The position numbers were made by a program, and so were the translations under genes. The notes under the pieces were generated by a model, which worked only from the letters and a program-made list of their open reading frames with translations, had not been told where the DNA came from and did no database searches. A DNA stretch of 64,000 nt from Vibrio marinisediminis (GTDB taxonomy: Bacteria > Pseudomonadota > Gammaproteobacteria > Enterobacterales > Vibrionaceae), in contig NZ_JACFYF010000013.1 in the NCBI RefSeq assembly GCF_014050145.1, positions 1 to 64,000 on the forward strand, given 5' to 3'. Positions within the stretch are counted from its first letter, which is position 1, and each line of letters begins with the position of its first letter. Below, in pieces: positions 8,563-16,345 of this stretch.

Positions 8563-9608
8563 TGAAAAACAACAAATGGTTGATTGGCGGACTCTTATTT
8601 GCATTGCTCATACTGTTATTTCTATATATGGCAGGGGTATTTACGCCCAAACTACCCACTGAGTTACAAAGCGTTCAACGAAACGTGATGACATTGGAAA
8701 CCGTTACCTTAGAAGCTGTTGAGTTGCCGGCTGTGAGGGAGTTTGCTGGTAGGGTTGTTGCGAATCAGCGTGCTTCAATTGGTGCTCGTTTAACCGCGAC
8801 TGTCGCTGAAGTTCTCGTGGATGTCGGTGATGAAGTAAAACAAGGTGATGTGTTGCTACGCCTTGAAAGTGATGATCTTGATGCTCGGGTTCAACAAACT
8901 GAGCAGGCTTTATCTTCAGCGCAAGCACGGTTAAATATTGCTCGCAAAGAATATGCGCGAATGAAAGAGTTATTCAATAAAAAGCTAATTCCTGTCTCAC
9001 AGTATGACCAAGCGGATAGCGCTTTGAAAAGTGCGTACGCAGATTTCAACCAACAGAAAGCGGCGGTTGTTGAAGCTGAAACCACCTTTGGTTTCAGTGT
9101 TATTACAGCGCCATTTGACGGTGTGATTACGCAAAAGCCAGTGAATCAGGGAGATATAGCCACTGCGGGTATGCTATTGCTCAGTATGTATAATCCGGAA
9201 TCATTACTGATTGAAGTGAATGTCTCTGAATCAGTGTTACCTAAAATTGCGTTAGGTGAGATGCTATCGGTCACATTACCTAGCTACAAAATTGCATTGC
9301 TTACTCAGATTAATGAAATCACGCCTGCGGCCGATTCAGGCTCCAGAAGCTACTTAATTCGTCTTGGGTTTAAAACAGACAAAACTCTCTACCCAGGGAG
9401 CTACGCCAAAGTGATGGTGGAGACGGATACCGATAAAGTACTTAAAGTACCAGTAGAGGCGATTTATCAAGTGGGTCAACTTGATTACGTACGTATTATA
9501 AAAGAAGGTAAACTGCAAACACGGCTTATTCAAGTCGGTGAAGATTACCGCGTACGCAAAGGGTTAGTAGAAGGGGATGTCGTGGTATTGAATCCGGGGG
9601 AGATCTAA
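8562..9608 (+). CDS. RND efflux periplasmic adaptor (membrane fusion protein)
   Basis: A 348-residue protein with an N-terminal membrane anchor (WLIGGLLFALLILLFLYMAG). It has a lipoyl-like half (VGDEVKQGDVLLRLESDDL), an alpha-hairpin of about residues 105-165, a second lipoyl half (APFDGVITQKPVNQGD), and a beta-barrel/membrane-proximal end. This is the HlyD/AcrA adaptor architecture, linking the preceding RND transporter to an outer-membrane channel. Its ATG overlaps the pump stop codon by one base (TGATG), and AAGGAG lies 8 nt upstream; a GTG three bases earlier is an alternative. This is the last gene of the operon: the next gene is on the other strand. Confidence 0.92.
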   Translation: MKNNKWLIGGLLFALLILLFLYMAGVFTPKLPTELQSVQRNVMTLETVTLEAVELPAVREFAGRVVANQRASIGARLTATVAEVLVDVGDEVKQGDVLLRLESDDLDARVQQTEQALSSAQARLNIARKEYARMKELFNKKLIPVSQYDQADSALKSAYADFNQQKAAVVEAETTFGFSVITAPFDGVITQKPVNQGDIATAGMLLLSMYNPESLLIEVNVSESVLPKIALGEMLSVTLPSYKIALLTQINEITPAADSGSRSYLIRLGFKTDKTLYPGSYAKVMVETDTDKVLKVPVEAIYQVGQLDYVRIIKEGKLQTRLIQVGEDYRVRKGLVEGDVVVLNPGEI

Positions 9609-9622
9609 TTGCGACAAATCCA

Positions 9623-10516
9623 CTAGGGCTGTGTGAGCGTGACCATCACTGGGCAATGATCACTCAACCTATAATCTAAGACATCTTCACTCCGGTATAA
9701 CAATTGCGAGGCACTAATAACGGTCATATCTTTACTCACAACAACATGATCAATGAGAGAACGGAATTGATGCGTCCGTTGTGGGTGATTACGACTACGC
9801 ACTTTGCAGTTGGCTTCAACGTTTTTGGTGGCAATTCTAGCCTTTGTTGATTGGCTGATTTTTTCCCATAACCAATCGTTTTGAAAAGAGAGGTTGTGGT
9901 TGAAGTCACCACTTATAATGTAACTTTGTCCTAACTCTTCGCGCTGTTGAATCCAAGTATTCAGCGCTTTGCCTTGTACTGCTAATGTATTACACGCTTT
10001 GGAGTTAGTATATCGCCCTGAGCATCGGGCTTTTAAATGTACATTGAGTAAATGCACGGGCTGGCTATTGTTTTGTTGAACTATTATGTAGCTGGCAAAT
10101 CGCAGCTTGTCTTTCCTATAAGAAGGCAGCAAAGAGAAATCTGCTACATCCACAACCTTGATCCCTTTTTGCACTGCGAAGCCAGTATATTGATTAATGT
10201 TGTCATACTGCCATTGGGTATTTTGGCTAGAAGCACGGTCAGAAAAGTAAACGTTGTAGTTATCACCTATGACCCGCTTTATAACATCGACGTCTCCCAC
10301 TTCTTGAAACGCAAGGATAGGCGTTTGTAGTTCGCGGAAGTAGAGTGCCATTTTGTAAAAATCGGCGTTACTGCGTAACGAGGGTTCGAAACGTTTGTTT
10401 CCTTTAGAAACGAACCATTCCATATTCCATGTCGAAACTTTGAGCGGTTGATTCGCTTGTGCTGGAAATGCAAATAAAGCCACTACATATAGAAAAATGA
10501 GAGGTTTTACGTTCAC
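9623..10516 (-). CDS. Secreted endonuclease/exonuclease/phosphatase-family protein
   Basis: A 297-residue protein with an N-terminal signal peptide (MNVKPLIFLYVVALFAFPAQA). The EEP fold follows: STWNMEWF near the start, AFQEVGD with the metal-binding Glu, LLNVHLKARC, SGDFNHN, and the terminal LSDHCPVMVTL with the catalytic His. The family contains DNase I-like nucleases and phosphodiesterases. The GTG start at 10516 is chosen because AAGGAG lies just upstream and it begins a clean signal peptide; a longer frame to 10693 would run through the FNR-like site. It is convergent with the RND operon and divergent from nrdD. Substrate cannot be told. Confidence 0.82.
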   Translation of the reverse strand: MNVKPLIFLYVVALFAFPAQANQPLKVSTWNMEWFVSKGNKRFEPSLRSNADFYKMALYFRELQTPILAFQEVGDVDVIKRVIGDNYNVYFSDRASSQNTQWQYDNINQYTGFAVQKGIKVVDVADFSLLPSYRKDKLRFASYIIVQQNNSQPVHLLNVHLKARCSGRYTNSKACNTLAVQGKALNTWIQQREELGQSYIISGDFNHNLSFQNDWLWEKISQSTKARIATKNVEANCKVRSRNHPQRTHQFRSLIDHVVVSKDMTVISASQLLYRSEDVLDYRLSDHCPVMVTLTQP

Positions 10517-10679
10517 ATTTCGCTCCTTGCAAATTGTTGTCATTGATAACCCTTTATCTAGCAAGCCTTCGTAAAAAATCAAGTTTAAAAGCGAAAAAAA
10601 TGCGATTTTCATGGTTTTCTTTGTATCTGAGATCCATGCCAATAAGATCGTTTCGTTCTTGTACTGTAACTCTGTTTTA

Positions 10680-10693
10680 TTGATCTTGATCAA
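10680..10693 (+). promoter_or_regulatory. FNR-type site upstream of nrdD
   Basis: TTGATCTTGATCAA matches the FNR consensus TTGAT-N4-ATCAA at every defined position. Its centre is 10686.5. A -10 candidate TTTAAT at 10717-10722 predicts a start near 10728, placing the FNR centre near -41.5, the classical position for activation. This fits anaerobic induction of nrdDG. Confidence 0.8.
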
Positions 10694-10716
10694 TACTTTT
10701 GGGTAGTGCTTTGGAG

Positions 10717-10722
10717 TTTAAT
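10717..10722 (+). promoter_or_regulatory. -10 element candidate of the nrdD promoter
   Basis: TTTAAT is spaced so that the FNR site would sit at about -41.5. There is no good -35 hexamer, as is normal for a class II FNR-activated promoter. Confidence 0.6.
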
Positions 10723-10725
10723 ACG

Positions 10726-10741
10726 CCACAACATCTAGTGT
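10726..10741 (+). promoter_or_regulatory. NrdR box 1 (candidate)
   Basis: CCACAACATCTAGTGT matches 13 of 16 positions of the remembered NrdR box ACACWATATATWGTGT. It overlaps the predicted transcription start of nrdD, a position suited to repression. Confidence 0.65.
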
Positions 10742-10756
10742 CAGTCAAAAAAATAA

Positions 10757-10772
10757 TAACCCTATATAGTGT
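10757..10772 (+). promoter_or_regulatory. NrdR box 2 (candidate)
   Basis: TAACCCTATATAGTGT matches 12 of 16 positions of the NrdR box. It starts exactly 31 bp after box 1, the three-helical-turn spacing known for paired NrdR boxes. Confidence 0.65.
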
Positions 10773-10814
10773 GTTTGTGGATAACTCTGTGAGTATGCTG
10801 GGTAAGGAGAAAAG

Positions 10815-12935
10815 GTGAAACCAATCGTAATCAAGCGTGACGGCTCAAGAGCTCCGTTTAGCAGAGATCGTATTCAAGCGGCCGTTGAATCAGCAGCTGA
10901 ACACGTGAACAATGAAATTGCCATTTATGCACTAAATGTTGCATTGGCAGTTGAGCTACAGCTAAAAGATCACGATGAAGTACACATCAACGAAATCCAA
11001 ACCCTAGTTGAAAACGAACTTATGCAAGGACCATACAAGTCACTTGCGCGTTCGTACATTGAATACCGTCATGATCGTGATATCGCTCGTGAGAAGCAGA
11101 GTGCTTTAACGCGTGAAATCGAAGGTCTTATTGAAGAAAGCAACGTTGATCTAATCAACGAAAATGCAAACAAAGACGGCAAAGTAATCCCTACTCAACG
11201 TGATTTACTTGCAGGTATCGTGGCTAAACATTATGCAAAAACACACATTTTGCCGCGCGACGTTGTACAAGCTCACGATGAAGGCGACTTACACTACCAC
11301 GATCTAGATTACGCCCCATTTTTCCCAATGTTTAACTGTATGCTTATCGATTTAAAAGGCATGCTGACACATGGCTTTAAAATGGGTAACGCAGAAATTG
11401 ATACACCGAAATCAATTTCAACCGCAACTGCAGTGACCGCTCAAATCATTGCTCAAGTTGCTAGCCATATTTATGGCGGTACGACGATTAACCGTATTGA
11501 TGAAGTGCTTGAACCATACGTACAGTCAAGCTACGAAAAGCATCTGAAAATTGCTCAAGAGTGGGATATTCATAACCCTGAAGCTTTTGCTATCGCTCGT
11601 ACTGAAAAAGAGTGTTATGACGCATTCCAGTCACTAGAGTACGAAGTAAACACCCTACACACAGCAAATGGTCAAACACCGTTTGTCACGTTTGGTTTTG
11701 GTCTAGGTACCAGTTGGGCGTCTCGATTGATCCAACAATCTATCTTGAAGAATCGTATCGCAGGTCTAGGTAAAAACAGCAAAACAGCCGTTTTCCCTAA
11801 ACTGGTATTTGCGATTAAAGATGGCTTAAACCATAAAGAGCAAGATCCTAGCTACGATATTAAGAAGCTTGCACTAGAATGTGCTTCTAAGCGTATGTAT
11901 CCAGATATCCTAAACTACGACAAAGTGGTTGAGGTAACTGGTTCATTCAAGACTCCTATGGGTTGCCGTAGTTTCTTGAACACGTATGAAGAAAATGGCG
12001 AACTTATCCATGAAGGTCGTAACAACATTGGTGTTGTCAGCCTAAACCTTCCACGTATCGCGATTAAAGCGAAAGGTGATGAGGAAGCATTCTTTAAGAT
12101 CTTAGATGAGAAGTTGCTTGTAGCGCGCCGTGCGCTAGAAACGCGAATTTCACGCTTAGAAAATGTAAAAGCACGTGTAGCACCGATCCTTTATATGGAA
12201 GGTGCATGTGGGGTTCGTCTAAAAGCAGACGATTCAATCGCAGACATCTTTAAAAATGGCCGCGCATCTATTTCTCTGGGCTACATTGGTATCCACGAGA
12301 TGGTCAATGCACTGTATGGCACAAGCGAGCATGTGTATGACGCTGAAGAGCTGCGAGTTAAAGCACTTAACATTGTTAAGTACTTGAAGAAGCATGTGGA
12401 CCAATGGACAGAAGAAACCGGCTATGGCTTTAGCCTATACGGCACGCCTAGTGAAAACCTATGCAGTCGCTTCTGCCGCATCGATGCTAAAGAATTCGGC
12501 GTACTAGAAGGTGTGACAGACAAAGGCTATTACACCAATAGCTTCCACCTAGACGTTGAAAAGAAAGTTAACCCTTACGATAAAATCGATTTTGAAATGC
12601 CTTACCCGCATGTCTCTAGCGGTGGCTTCATTTGTTATGGTGAATTCCCTAACATGCAGCGCAACGTAGAAGCGCTAGAAAACGTATGGGATTACAGCTA
12701 CACCCGCGTTCCTTACTATGGAACCAATACACCAATCGATGAGTGCTATGAGTGTGGTTATACTGGTGAGTTTGATTGTACAAGTAAAGGCTTTACTTGC
12801 CCAAGCTGCGGCAACCACGATTCAAGTAAGGTTTCAGTGACTCGTCGAGTTTGTGGTTACCTTGGTAGTCCAGATGCACGCCCGTTTAACTTCGGTAAAC
12901 AAGAAGAAGTTAAACGCCGAGTGAAGCATCTCTAA
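10815..12935 (+). CDS. nrdD: Anaerobic ribonucleoside-triphosphate reductase, large subunit
   Basis: A 706-residue class III ribonucleotide reductase, which converts NTPs to dNTPs without oxygen. An ATP-cone allosteric domain (KPIVIKRDGSRAPFSRDRI) occupies about residues 1-95. The C terminus carries the zinc-binding CYECGYTGEFDC...CPSCG and the glycyl-radical motif RVCGYLGSPDARPFN, with the radical glycine at 681, the same number as in E. coli NrdD. The start is a GTG at 10815 with AAGGAG at 6-7 nt. It is followed by its activase gene nrdG, with a hairpin between them. The promoter region carries FNR-like and NrdR-like sites. Confidence 0.98.
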   Translation: MKPIVIKRDGSRAPFSRDRIQAAVESAAEHVNNEIAIYALNVALAVELQLKDHDEVHINEIQTLVENELMQGPYKSLARSYIEYRHDRDIAREKQSALTREIEGLIEESNVDLINENANKDGKVIPTQRDLLAGIVAKHYAKTHILPRDVVQAHDEGDLHYHDLDYAPFFPMFNCMLIDLKGMLTHGFKMGNAEIDTPKSISTATAVTAQIIAQVASHIYGGTTINRIDEVLEPYVQSSYEKHLKIAQEWDIHNPEAFAIARTEKECYDAFQSLEYEVNTLHTANGQTPFVTFGFGLGTSWASRLIQQSILKNRIAGLGKNSKTAVFPKLVFAIKDGLNHKEQDPSYDIKKLALECASKRMYPDILNYDKVVEVTGSFKTPMGCRSFLNTYEENGELIHEGRNNIGVVSLNLPRIAIKAKGDEEAFFKILDEKLLVARRALETRISRLENVKARVAPILYMEGACGVRLKADDSIADIFKNGRASISLGYIGIHEMVNALYGTSEHVYDAEELRVKALNIVKYLKKHVDQWTEETGYGFSLYGTPSENLCSRFCRIDAKEFGVLEGVTDKGYYTNSFHLDVEKKVNPYDKIDFEMPYPHVSSGGFICYGEFPNMQRNVEALENVWDYSYTRVPYYGTNTPIDECYECGYTGEFDCTSKGFTCPSCGNHDSSKVSVTRRVCGYLGSPDARPFNFGKQEEVKRRVKHL

Positions 12936-12955
12936 TTACCTCCTTATTAATTTTA

Positions 12956-12984
12956 CCAGCTCGCTTATGCGGGCTGGTTTTTTT
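12956..12984 (+). terminator. Intrinsic terminator/attenuator between nrdD and nrdG
   Basis: CCAGCTCGC pairs with GCGGGCTGG (9 bp with one G-U) around a TTAT loop, followed by seven T. It lies 20 nt after nrdD and ends 11 nt before the nrdG start, so it should reduce nrdG relative to nrdD. Confidence 0.8.
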
Positions 12985-12995
12985 GCTTTAAGATT

Positions 12996-13463
12996 ATGAA
13001 TTACCATCACTATTATCCAATCGATGTTGTTAACGGTCCAGGGACGCGCTGTACACTGTTTGTTTCTGGCTGCGAGCATGAATGCCGGGGTTGTTACAAT
13101 AAAACCACTTGGCGAACCGATAGCGGACACGCGTATACTCAGCAACTGGAAGATCAAATCATTGCTGATTTAAACGATACGCGGATTAAACGTAGAGGCT
13201 TATCGCTTTCTGGCGGTGATCCTTTGCACCCTGCCAATGTTGCTGCTGTGCTTCGTTTAGTACAGCGAGTTCGTCAAGAGTGTCCAAACAAAGATATTTG
13301 GTTGTGGTCGGGGTACACACTGGCAGAGCTAAGTGAGGCTCAAAAGCAAGTTGTTGATCTGATTGATGTGTTGATTGATGGTAAGTTCGAGCAAGATAAA
13401 AAAGATTTAAACTTGGAATGGCGCGGCAGTTCAAACCAAATCATTCACCGTTTTAAACTCTAA
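12996..13463 (+). CDS. nrdG: Anaerobic RNR-activating protein (radical SAM)
   Basis: A 155-residue radical SAM activase that makes the glycyl radical on NrdD using S-adenosylmethionine and a 4Fe-4S cluster. The cluster motif CEHECRGC gives cysteines 26, 30 and 33 in the CxxxCxxC pattern. SGGDPLHP is the glycine-rich SAM-binding motif. The start MNYHHYYPIDVVNGPGTR matches the family. Its ribosome site is weak (TTTAAGATT before ATG), and a terminator-like hairpin lies only 11 nt upstream. This fits the need for only small amounts of activase. A strong terminator follows the gene. Confidence 0.97.
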   Translation: MNYHHYYPIDVVNGPGTRCTLFVSGCEHECRGCYNKTTWRTDSGHAYTQQLEDQIIADLNDTRIKRRGLSLSGGDPLHPANVAAVLRLVQRVRQECPNKDIWLWSGYTLAELSEAQKQVVDLIDVLIDGKFEQDKKDLNLEWRGSSNQIIHRFKL

Positions 13464-13467
13464 TTTC

Positions 13468-13494
13468 AAAGGCAGCGTAAGCTGCCTTTATTTT
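13468..13494 (+). terminator. Terminator after nrdG
   Basis: AAAGGCAGC and GCTGCCTTT form a 9-bp stem with a GTAA loop, followed by ATTTT. Confidence 0.85.
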
Positions 13495-13630
13495 ACCTAA
13501 CATATCTCAACTACTAGTTTCACTTGTTGAGTCCGTGGATGAGGTGTTAGTCGAGCTATCGTTCGATGATTCAATCTTTTGCCTCTGCAAGTTTTATACT
13601 CGGGTAAATCCGCAAGTATAAGAGGTTGCT

Positions 13631-14230
13631 ATGTTAATGAATCTGTCATTTAACCACCCAGATTTCTTGCCCAGTGTTGAAGCTGCCCTCGCTGATGACC
13701 CGTTATACACACTGTTAAGTGACTCGAACTCCCAACGACGAAAGTTAGTGAACATATTTTCTTCTCGGTTGTTAAACAGCAGTCGAGGAAAACTGTCGGC
13801 TTACTGTATAGGTGAGCATATTGATGCCGCAGCAATATGGAGTGACTTAAATCAACCTGGCGAAAGTTCGTGGTGTAAGGGATTAATTTGCCAAGTAAAA
13901 ATGATGACTTCAGGAAGTATGAATGAGATAGGTAAGATTCATAAGTCAATACAAGCAATGGAATCTAATATTGAGAGCGTGCAAAAACAGTGCGATGACT
14001 ACTTAGTACTGTTACTAGTCGATCGTCGTTATCGCGGGCAAGGACTAGCATCTCAATTAATCTATCCAACATTACGTAAATTCGACCTTGAGGGGAGAGT
14101 ATGTGGCGTTGATACTTTTAACCCCGTTAATCTCCCGATCTACCAGCAATATGGTTTTGATTTAGAAGCTAGTGTTGAATTTGGAAATGGTGTGGTCAAT
14201 TACCAAATGATTCGTCGCCCAAAAGGTTGA
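13631..14230 (+). CDS. GNAT-family N-acetyltransferase
   Basis: A 199-residue protein. The C-terminal half carries the acetyl-CoA-binding signature of GNAT enzymes: YLVLLLVDRRYRGQGLASQL (beta4-alpha3, R/Q-x-x-G-x-G/A) at about 118-137. A later segment, LPIYQQYGFDLEASVEF, is typical of the family end (acceptor-side YxxxGF). The N-terminal 80 residues are less recognisable. The start at 13631 has AAGAGG about 7 nt upstream. It stands alone between nrdG and the aminotransferase. The acceptor substrate is unknown. Confidence 0.82.
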   Translation: MLMNLSFNHPDFLPSVEAALADDPLYTLLSDSNSQRRKLVNIFSSRLLNSSRGKLSAYCIGEHIDAAAIWSDLNQPGESSWCKGLICQVKMMTSGSMNEIGKIHKSIQAMESNIESVQKQCDDYLVLLLVDRRYRGQGLASQLIYPTLRKFDLEGRVCGVDTFNPVNLPIYQQYGFDLEASVEFGNGVVNYQMIRRPKG

Positions 14231-14368
14231 TAGCCTCTTGATTTTTGTCGGTAATGAGTCTTACAGAAAAATTTCATTCTGATAGATGTTTAATTGTCGA
14301 AATTTTAAAGAACTAGTGTTAACTTAATTATCACTATCAACGATGAATTTCAAAGGGTTGTGACTTTC

Positions 14369-15550
14369 ATGTTCTCTCATTTACCAGAACCAAAACTAGA
14401 TCCAATACTTTCTCTTTCTGTCGCTTACAGGAATGATCCGCGCTCAGAAAAAGTGGATCTTGGAATTGGTGTCTATAAAAACAGCTTAGGCGAAACACCA
14501 ATCATGCAAGCAATAGGTCTTGCTGAACATAAAGTATTAGATACACAGAAAACAAAATCTTATGTAGGGTTAGCTGGCTGCGAAGAGTTTAACCAGTCAA
14601 TGGTTTCTCTTGTGTTAGGTGATTCACCTGTGCTTGATCGAGTTTCTGCTATTCAAACGCCGGGTGCTAGTGGCGCATTGCGTATGTTGGGTGACTTAAT
14701 GAAAATCGCTCAGCCTAATACTACGGTATGGTTATCAAATCCTAGTTACGTAAACCATCAACCAGTAATGGAAGCCGCAGGGCTTAAAGTTAAGCACTAC
14801 AGTTACTTCTGTCCTGTGACTAAGCAAGTTGATACAGCGCGTATGCTCGAAGAGATATCTCATGCGGGGAAAGACGATGTGGTATTGCTGCACGGCTGTT
14901 GTCATAACCCTACGGGAGCAGATATCGATTTAGAGACTTGGCAGCAACTGACTCAACTTGCTCAAGACAAAGGGTTTACACCATTTGTTGATGTCGCTTA
15001 TCAGGGATTTGGTGATGGTATCGATGAAGATGCGGCGGGTCTTCGTTATATGGCGGAACGCGTAGAAGAGATGATGATTACCACATCTTGTTCTAAGAAT
15101 TTCGGACTCTACCGTGAACGTACTGGTGCGGCGATTGTATTAGGTCGCTCGGCGAAAGATGCCCTTAACGCTCGTGGTAAGCTACTTACAATGGCGCGTG
15201 CAACATACACCATGCCACCTGATCACGGCGCAGCATTGGTTAAGACCATATTGCAAGACGCTGAATTAAAAAACCTTTGGCTGCAAGAGCTCACCGGGAT
15301 GCAAAAACGTTTGGTCTCTCTTCGTGAGGCTTTGTGTCATGAGTTTAGAACCGTACACAATAGCGCCAATTTTGACTTTATCCAATCGCACAAAGGCATG
15401 TTTACTGTGCTAGGCTTTAGTCAACAACAGATGTCTCGCTTGCGTGAAGAATTTGGGATTTATGGTGTCGGTGATGGTCGAATCAATATTGCAGGCCTAA
15501 CTGAAGGTGATATTTCCTACGTCGCGGATGCAATCTATAAAGTTTCATAA
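14369..15550 (+). CDS. Aspartate/aromatic amino acid aminotransferase (class I, PLP)
   Basis: A 393-residue class I aminotransferase of the AspC/TyrB group, moving amino groups between aspartate or aromatic amino acids and 2-oxo acids. Family blocks are visible: VDLGIGVYKNSLGETPIM near the start, IQTPGASGALRMLGDL, HGCCHNPTGAD, DVAYQGFGDG, and SCSKNFGLYRERTGA with the PLP-binding lysine. The conserved C-terminal GRINIAGL holds the substrate carboxylate arginine. The ATG at 14369 gives MFSHLPEPKLDPIL, the expected family start; a GTG at 14360 is too close to the ribosome site. A terminator follows directly. AspC-like and TyrB-like specificity cannot be separated by eye. Confidence 0.92.
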   Translation: MFSHLPEPKLDPILSLSVAYRNDPRSEKVDLGIGVYKNSLGETPIMQAIGLAEHKVLDTQKTKSYVGLAGCEEFNQSMVSLVLGDSPVLDRVSAIQTPGASGALRMLGDLMKIAQPNTTVWLSNPSYVNHQPVMEAAGLKVKHYSYFCPVTKQVDTARMLEEISHAGKDDVVLLHGCCHNPTGADIDLETWQQLTQLAQDKGFTPFVDVAYQGFGDGIDEDAAGLRYMAERVEEMMITTSCSKNFGLYRERTGAAIVLGRSAKDALNARGKLLTMARATYTMPPDHGAALVKTILQDAELKNLWLQELTGMQKRLVSLREALCHEFRTVHNSANFDFIQSHKGMFTVLGFSQQQMSRLREEFGIYGVGDGRINIAGLTEGDISYVADAIYKVS

Positions 15551-15552
15551 GT

Positions 15553-15578
15553 AAAAAAGGCTCGAAAGAGCCTTTTTT
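15553..15578 (+). terminator. Terminator after the aminotransferase gene
   Basis: AAAAAAGGCTC-GAAA-GAGCCTTTTTT, an 11-bp stem with a GAAA tetraloop and T-run. Confidence 0.92.
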
Positions 15579-15607
15579 GACAATAAAAACGTCAATTGGG
15601 GGATTGA

Positions 15608-16261
15608 ATGAAGAAAATTCGCAATGCTACTTTTCTTATTATTTTATCGAGCACGTTAGCCGCTTGTGCCACACAGAACAATGCTCAGCAATCAGAAACA
15701 ACGAAGCCAGAGCAACCAACCTTAGACCAACCCATTGAACAGCCAAAGACAGATACCAAGGTCGAAGTGACGCCTGAAGCGAAACCTGCTGTTAAACCCG
15801 AACCAAAACCACCTGTCATGGTGGATAAGAAAACCTCTGATGGTAAATTGATCTTGGGTGAAAAGGAGTGGGTATACATACCAGGGCTTGAGCAATCTTT
15901 CCGTGCGCGTATTGATACGGGAGCAACCACCTCATCAATTAGCGCAATTGATATTGTGCCATTTGAACGAGACGGCAAAGATTGGGTTAAGTTTAAAATG
16001 GCTCATGAAGGTGTGAATAGTAAAGAGATCGCTCTGCCGGTTGAGCGTTGGGTAAAAATTAAACAATCCAGTGCCGATGGCACACAACGACGAGCGGTTG
16101 TTCATGCATGGATCGAAATTGGTGACATGAAAGACAAAACAGAGTTTACCTTAGCTGACCGAACACATCTTAACTTCCCAGTGTTGCTTGGTCGTAGTTT
16201 CTTTAAAGATGTTGCCGTCGTCGATGTCAGTAAAAAGTATGTTCAAGCTAAGCACAATTAA
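15608..16261 (+). CDS. Lipoprotein with retropepsin-like 'ATP-dependent zinc protease' (PF05618) domain
   Basis: A 217-residue lipoprotein. The signal peptide ends in the lipobox LAAC with Cys at 20. A Pro/Lys/Glu/Thr-rich linker spans about 25-78. The domain begins GEKEWVYIPGL and carries RARIDTGATTSSISA, the DTGA motif of retropepsin-like folds. The end FPVLLGRSFFKDVAVVDV is typical. The common name 'zinc protease' is historical; whether these proteins are active aspartic proteases is uncertain. It has its own GGGGG-type ribosome site and lies between two terminators, so it is probably transcribed alone. Confidence 0.85.
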   Translation: MKKIRNATFLIILSSTLAACATQNNAQQSETTKPEQPTLDQPIEQPKTDTKVEVTPEAKPAVKPEPKPPVMVDKKTSDGKLILGEKEWVYIPGLEQSFRARIDTGATTSSISAIDIVPFERDGKDWVKFKMAHEGVNSKEIALPVERWVKIKQSSADGTQRRAVVHAWIEIGDMKDKTEFTLADRTHLNFPVLLGRSFFKDVAVVDVSKKYVQAKHN

Positions 16262-16295
16262 TCATTGTTGCGAGTCTTTTTTAAAAGCACAGTCA

Positions 16296-16327
16296 TAAAA
16301 AAAAACCGCTCATGATGAGCGGTTTTT
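16296..16327. terminator. Bidirectional terminator between convergent genes
   Basis: CCGCTCA and TGAGCGG form the stem, flanked by nine A on the left and six T on the right. It can serve both the lipoprotein gene (+) and the FKBP gene (-). Confidence 0.88.
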
Positions 16328-16345
16328 TCGATTATCGCGTGATAA

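Noticed and set aside
10517-10693. Longer N terminus for the EEP-family protein (start at 10693)
   Set aside because: It would place extra non-family residues before a clear signal peptide and run through the FNR site; the GTG at 10516 has a good ribosome site.
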